A DNA stretch of 8,446 nucleotides from Gammaproteobacteria bacterium (lineage in GTDB: Bacteria; Pseudomonadota; Gammaproteobacteria; Comchoanobacterales; Comchoanobacteraceae), in the NCBI GenBank assembly GCA_030829925.1, contig JAURNZ010000011.1, positions 1 through 8,446 of the forward strand. The letters run 5' to 3'. The position numbers were made by a program, and so were the translations under genes. The notes below the pieces were generated by a model, which was not told where the DNA came from, ran no database searches, and saw only the letters and a list, made by a program, of their open reading frames with translations. The first letter of the stretch is position 1. Each line of letters opens with the position of its first letter. Of this stretch, positions 5,912 to 8,446 are shown piece by piece.

Positions 5912-7039
5912 GTGAGTGAAGACCGAGCGTTTATCATTCCTAATGAACCTGTTCGAGTTCAAACCAAAGAAGACATAGATCTTATCTTAGCCCATTGCTG
6001 CGACTTAAATGCATCTGATATTACTATTCAAACAGGTGAAGTCATTTATGCTGAAATTTATGGTAAGCTTCAGCGTATTACAAATCGTGTTTTATCTAAT
6101 AATGAAGTAGGCCAGTTATTAAATTCGATTTATGGGCCTAATGGTACAACACAATTGCTTACAGGCATCGACATTGATACACAGTATGAGTTTAGGCCCA
6201 ATCGTTATATGCGATTTAGATTTAGAGTTAATGGTACTGCTTGTTTGATAAATGGCCATGATGGCATTCAAATCACATTAAGAAGTATCCCAACTGATCC
6301 GCCTGAATTAAAAACGCTAGATTTACCAGAAAATATTATTCAGTCGATTAAGCCTCAAGATGGTGTTGTATATGTAACAGGAACAACTGGTTCAGGTAAA
6401 AGCACATTGCTTGCATCGATTATTCGCGACATTGTTGAGGATCCTGAATCAAATAGAAAGGTGCTTACATATGAAGCGCCAATTGAGTTTGTATTTGATA
6501 ATGTGAATAAGCCTACTTCAATTGTGAGTCAATCAGAGGTGCCTAAGCATATTCCTTCTTTTGCAGCAGGTGTTCGTAACGCATTGAGAAGAAAGCCAAG
6601 GCTCATATTGGTTGGGGAGAGTAGGGATTCAGAAACCATTAATGCTGTTTTAGAAGCAGCATTAACTGGTCATCCAGTATATACAACCGTGCATAGTAAT
6701 GGTGTTGGTGAAACAGTTCGTCGATTAGTAAGTAGCTTTGAACAACAAGAACGCTATGCAAAAAGTATTGATATTATTGAGACAACACGTTTGATTGTTT
6801 GGCAGATGCTTGTTCCTGCAACCAATGGTCAAAGGGTTGCTTTAAGAGAGTATCTCGCATTGGACCAAGACATAAGAGATCACTTGCTTTCAAGTGATGT
6901 TGACCGTGTAGCAGATGTTGCAAGACAAATTGTAACTGATAGAAATCAAACCATTGTAGATGATGCTAAGCGACGTTATGATGAAGGCTTGATCTCTGAG
7001 CGTACATTGGGTTTATTAGAAAAAGGTTTTAGCACATAG
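5912..7039 (+). CDS. dotB: DotB, cytoplasmic secretion ATPase of the Dot/Icm system
   Basis: DotB is the VirB11/PilT-type hexameric ATPase that docks on the Dot/Icm inner-membrane complex (with DotO) and powers secretion. The 375 residues nearly equal the 377 of Legionella DotB. The Walker A motif GTTGSGKST lies at 157-165 with K163 as the nucleotide-binding lysine. An acidic Asp-box-type segment with YEAPIEF follows. The Walker B region RLILVGESRD is at 230-239 with E236, and a His-box segment HSNGVGETVRRLV begins at H261. No key residue seems lost. The start is GTG at 5912, two bases after dotC, with AGGT at 5900-5903 eight bases upstream; no ATG fits the family N-terminus better. It is the third gene of dotDCB. 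Confidence 0.96.
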   Translation: MSEDRAFIIPNEPVRVQTKEDIDLILAHCCDLNASDITIQTGEVIYAEIYGKLQRITNRVLSNNEVGQLLNSIYGPNGTTQLLTGIDIDTQYEFRPNRYMRFRFRVNGTACLINGHDGIQITLRSIPTDPPELKTLDLPENIIQSIKPQDGVVYVTGTTGSGKSTLLASIIRDIVEDPESNRKVLTYEAPIEFVFDNVNKPTSIVSQSEVPKHIPSFAAGVRNALRRKPRLILVGESRDSETINAVLEAALTGHPVYTTVHSNGVGETVRRLVSSFEQQERYAKSIDIIETTRLIVWQMLVPATNGQRVALREYLALDQDIRDHLLSSDVDRVADVARQIVTDRNQTIVDDAKRRYDEGLISERTLGLLEKGFST

Positions 7040-7040
7040 G

Positions 7041-7050
7041 CTGAAAGGAA
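7041..7050 (+). promoter_or_regulatory. Ribosome binding site of the Cache-like gene
   Basis: The sequence contains AAAGGAA; its GG lies eight bases before the ATG at 7057, directly after the dotB stop at 7037-7039. It supports the 7057 start and shows that the small gene is translated with its own signal inside the dotDCB operon. Confidence 0.55.
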
Positions 7051-7056
7051 AATGAC

Positions 7057-7623
7057 ATGAAATATATATGCCTTTTAATGTTAACAATATCACAAATTTT
7101 CGCAGAAGATATTTCTGATAAAGAAGCTCAATATGGTATGGTGGTTGAGTTTACGCAGCAGATAGCTGATGAAGTAAAAATAAAGCTAGAAAAAAAAGAA
7201 TTAAATGAAAATGAAATCTACACAATGTTGTCCAGTTTGGTTGCATTTGATACTCGCGTATGGAGTGCTGCATTAGCGTTTACACCAAGCTTCATTGATG
7301 ACCTTGACGCATCTGATTGGTCTGGTTTTGATCAGCCATGGCATTATTATCAATTAAGTAATGGTAAAAAACTTTATGCGCCATACGTCTGGCGAGCAAG
7401 TAATAATATTTTACATGCAGAAAATATTGCAAACCCCAAATCAAAATTTGGTTATGATTATACCAGTGGGCAATGGGCATGGTGGTCTCAAGCCATTGAT
7501 TCAGGTGCACCTATGTGGATGAAGCCAGTTTATTCTAATTTAACAGGTGATCGTATGGTTACCTATAGTTTGCCTATCAGTCGCGAAGCGGTTTTAATCT
7601 TCAACGTATATTACGGAGTTTAA
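7057..7623 (+). CDS. Exported Cache-domain-like protein between dotB and dotA, function unknown
   Basis: I do not recognise this as a named Dot/Icm subunit. The 188 residues start with a signal peptide (hydrophobic 4-15, likely cleaved after A16 in IFA-ED). There is no lipobox cysteine and no further membrane segment, so a soluble periplasmic protein is expected. A helical charged stretch (about 20-62) precedes a segment with the typical order of a Cache/PDC ligand-binding domain: DTRVWSAALAF at 65-75, YAPYVWR at 107-113, YDYT at 133-136, aromatic residues at 140-143, PMWMKPVY at 152-159 and MVTYSLPI at 167-174. In known sensors this domain is joined to a kinase, chemoreceptor or cyclase; here it stands alone. 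The gap to dotB is 17 bp, so it is probably cotranscribed. A role in sensing, assembly or binding a small ligand for the secretion system is inference. Many Cache folds bind amino acids or carboxylates. Confidence 0.8.
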   Translation: MKYICLLMLTISQIFAEDISDKEAQYGMVVEFTQQIADEVKIKLEKKELNENEIYTMLSSLVAFDTRVWSAALAFTPSFIDDLDASDWSGFDQPWHYYQLSNGKKLYAPYVWRASNNILHAENIANPKSKFGYDYTSGQWAWWSQAIDSGAPMWMKPVYSNLTGDRMVTYSLPISREAVLIFNVYYGV

Positions 7624-7642
7624 AGCTTGCCTATAGATTTTA

Positions 7643-7663
7643 CATGATGCCATGGGCATAATG
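7643..7663 (+). promoter_or_regulatory. Inverted repeat / hairpin directly upstream of dotA
   Basis: ATGCC (7647-7651) and GGCAT (7655-7659) form a five-base-pair stem with a three-base loop. Outer CAT (7643-7645) and ATG (7661-7663) add three pairs after one mismatch. The stem ends four bases before the dotA start at 7668 and buries the only G-rich stretch (7654-7656) that could act as a ribosome site. It has no T-run, so it is not a terminator. It could also be a DNA-level operator. Confidence 0.4.
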
Positions 7664-7667
7664 TATT

Positions 7668-8446
7668 ATGATGAGTAGGTTATCAAGAATTTTATTAATC
7701 TTTTTGGTTGGTTTTGCTAGCGCGCAGACCTCAAATCCAATGGATTATCTCATTCCGCCATACACAGATATTTCTATTCAATACCTCACTGAAATGTTTG
7801 GGGGAGTTAGCAGTGTCTTAATGGGACCGCCAACCATTGCAGGTACATTATTTGAAATTTTTAATTGGGGTATTTTGGTTATTGCCATGTATCTCTTGGC
7901 CTATACATTAACCTTTAACTTGGTGAATGAGATTGGAAGTGGTCAGCCAATTGCTCACCAGTATGATGTTTGGACAGTCTCAAGAGTTATTGTTGGTAAC
8001 GCTTTATTGTTGCCAAGTTATAGTGGTTACTCGCTTATTCAGGTAATGGTTATGCAGGTGGCCGTTTATGGCGTAGGTTTAGCGGATTCAGTATGGGTAA
8101 CTGCGATCAATAATATAAGTTTATTTGGTTCTCCAAGTGCACCTCCATTAACCCAAGATGAAACAAGTTTTGTGAATGATATTTTAGGCAATGGTTCACA
8201 ATCAGCAACTAATTTAAGTTCAGTAGGCACTCCAGCAACAGTTGATATACTTTGGGAAATGACAGTTTGTGCAGAAACTCAATATCAGTATGCGAAACTA
8301 TCTGATCCCCAAGTGAATAGGCAAGATTATCTATGGCGAATCAATGATAATAAAGCCACGGTAGGTGTAAGTGTTAGTGGGAAAGGGTGTGGATCAGTTA
8401 GTCTTGCAAACGCTTCTTTGAGTCAAAATCAAACATATGCTGCTCA
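7668..8446 (+). CDS. dotA: DotA, polytopic inner-membrane Dot/Icm protein, 3' end missing
   Basis: DotA is a large inner-membrane protein (about 1,050 residues in Legionella, also found released into the medium) essential for Dot/Icm function. The frame is open from the start at 7668 to the right edge: 259 complete codons. Seen: a signal peptide (residues 1-19, cleavage near ASA-Q), the family segment YTDISIQYLTEMFGGVSSVL at 32-51, a membrane span at about 64-84, the conserved VGNALLLPSYSGY at 109-121, and a second hydrophobic stretch running into YGVGLADSVW at 134-143. A long periplasmic region follows, with cysteines in TVCAET and GKGCGS. An in-frame stop at 7659-7661 limits the start to ATG 7668 or 7671. 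There is no good Shine-Dalgarno sequence. It probably extends the dotDCB operon, 44 bp after the Cache-like gene, unlike Legionella, where dotA lies apart from dotDCB. Confidence 0.92.
   Translation, partial: MMSRLSRILLIFLVGFASAQTSNPMDYLIPPYTDISIQYLTEMFGGVSSVLMGPPTIAGTLFEIFNWGILVIAMYLLAYTLTFNLVNEIGSGQPIAHQYDVWTVSRVIVGNALLLPSYSGYSLIQVMVMQVAVYGVGLADSVWVTAINNISLFGSPSAPPLTQDETSFVNDILGNGSQSATNLSSVGTPATVDILWEMTVCAETQYQYAKLSDPQVNRQDYLWRINDNKATVGVSVSGKGCGSVSLANASLSQNQTYAA

Noticed and set aside
7292..7510. 72-codon minus-strand frame inside the Cache-like gene
   Set aside because: It is antisense to a frame with a signal peptide and conserved domain motifs and has no features of its own.
7639..7667. 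Separate dotA promoter (TTTACA with TGTATT, or CATAAT)
   Set aside because: TTTACA-17-TGTATT would start transcription inside the coding region, and CATAAT at 7657-7662 lacks a -35 at a proper distance. Co-transcription with the upstream genes is simpler.
1..8446. Mobile elements, CRISPR arrays, tRNA or rRNA genes
   Set aside because: No long direct or inverted repeats, transposase or integrase frames, spaced repeats or tRNA cloverleaf sequences were seen; genes are tightly packed with uniform AT-rich codon use.

Overview
This window comes from an AT-rich gammaproteobacterium that carries a Dot/Icm (type IVB) secretion system. The Dot/Icm proteins, the SpoT-type alarmone enzyme and the codon use all point to a Legionellales-type host-associated bacterium (Coxiella/Rickettsiella/Legionella relatives). 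Piscirickettsia-like lineages also carry Dot/Icm and cannot be excluded from sequence reading alone.

Layout. (1) 1-2420, plus strand: the 3' part of a spoT-type (p)ppGpp synthetase/hydrolase gene, overlapped by folD. These are housekeeping genes and form the left flank of the secretion locus. (2) 2428-3026, minus strand: icmT then icmS, overlapping by one base and convergent with folD across only 7 bp. (3) 3027-3122: a short divergent promoter region. (4) 3123-4526, plus strand: an uncommon SAM-dependent methyltransferase with a C-terminal TPR, not a known Dot/Icm component, placed between the icmTS and dotDCB blocks. (5) 4549-8446, plus strand: a recognisable promoter, then dotD, dotC, dotB, a small exported protein that looks like a Cache sensor domain, and the first 259 codons of dotA, which runs off the right edge.

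How the genes work together. DotC and DotD are outer-membrane lipoproteins of the core complex. DotB is the cytoplasmic hexameric ATPase, DotA a polytopic inner-membrane protein, IcmT a small inner-membrane protein and IcmS a cytosolic effector-adaptor subunit. The window therefore holds parts of all layers of the machine. The rest (DotF/G/H, DotL/M/N, IcmW and others) must lie outside it.

The core Dot/Icm genes are known biology. The least explained items are the free-standing periplasmic Cache-like protein between dotB and dotA, the methyltransferase-TPR protein beside icmT, and the hairpin plus chained mini-ORFs just before dotA. No RNA gene, insertion sequence, CRISPR array or clear rho-independent terminator was seen. 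No stretch over 300 bases lacks a gene.
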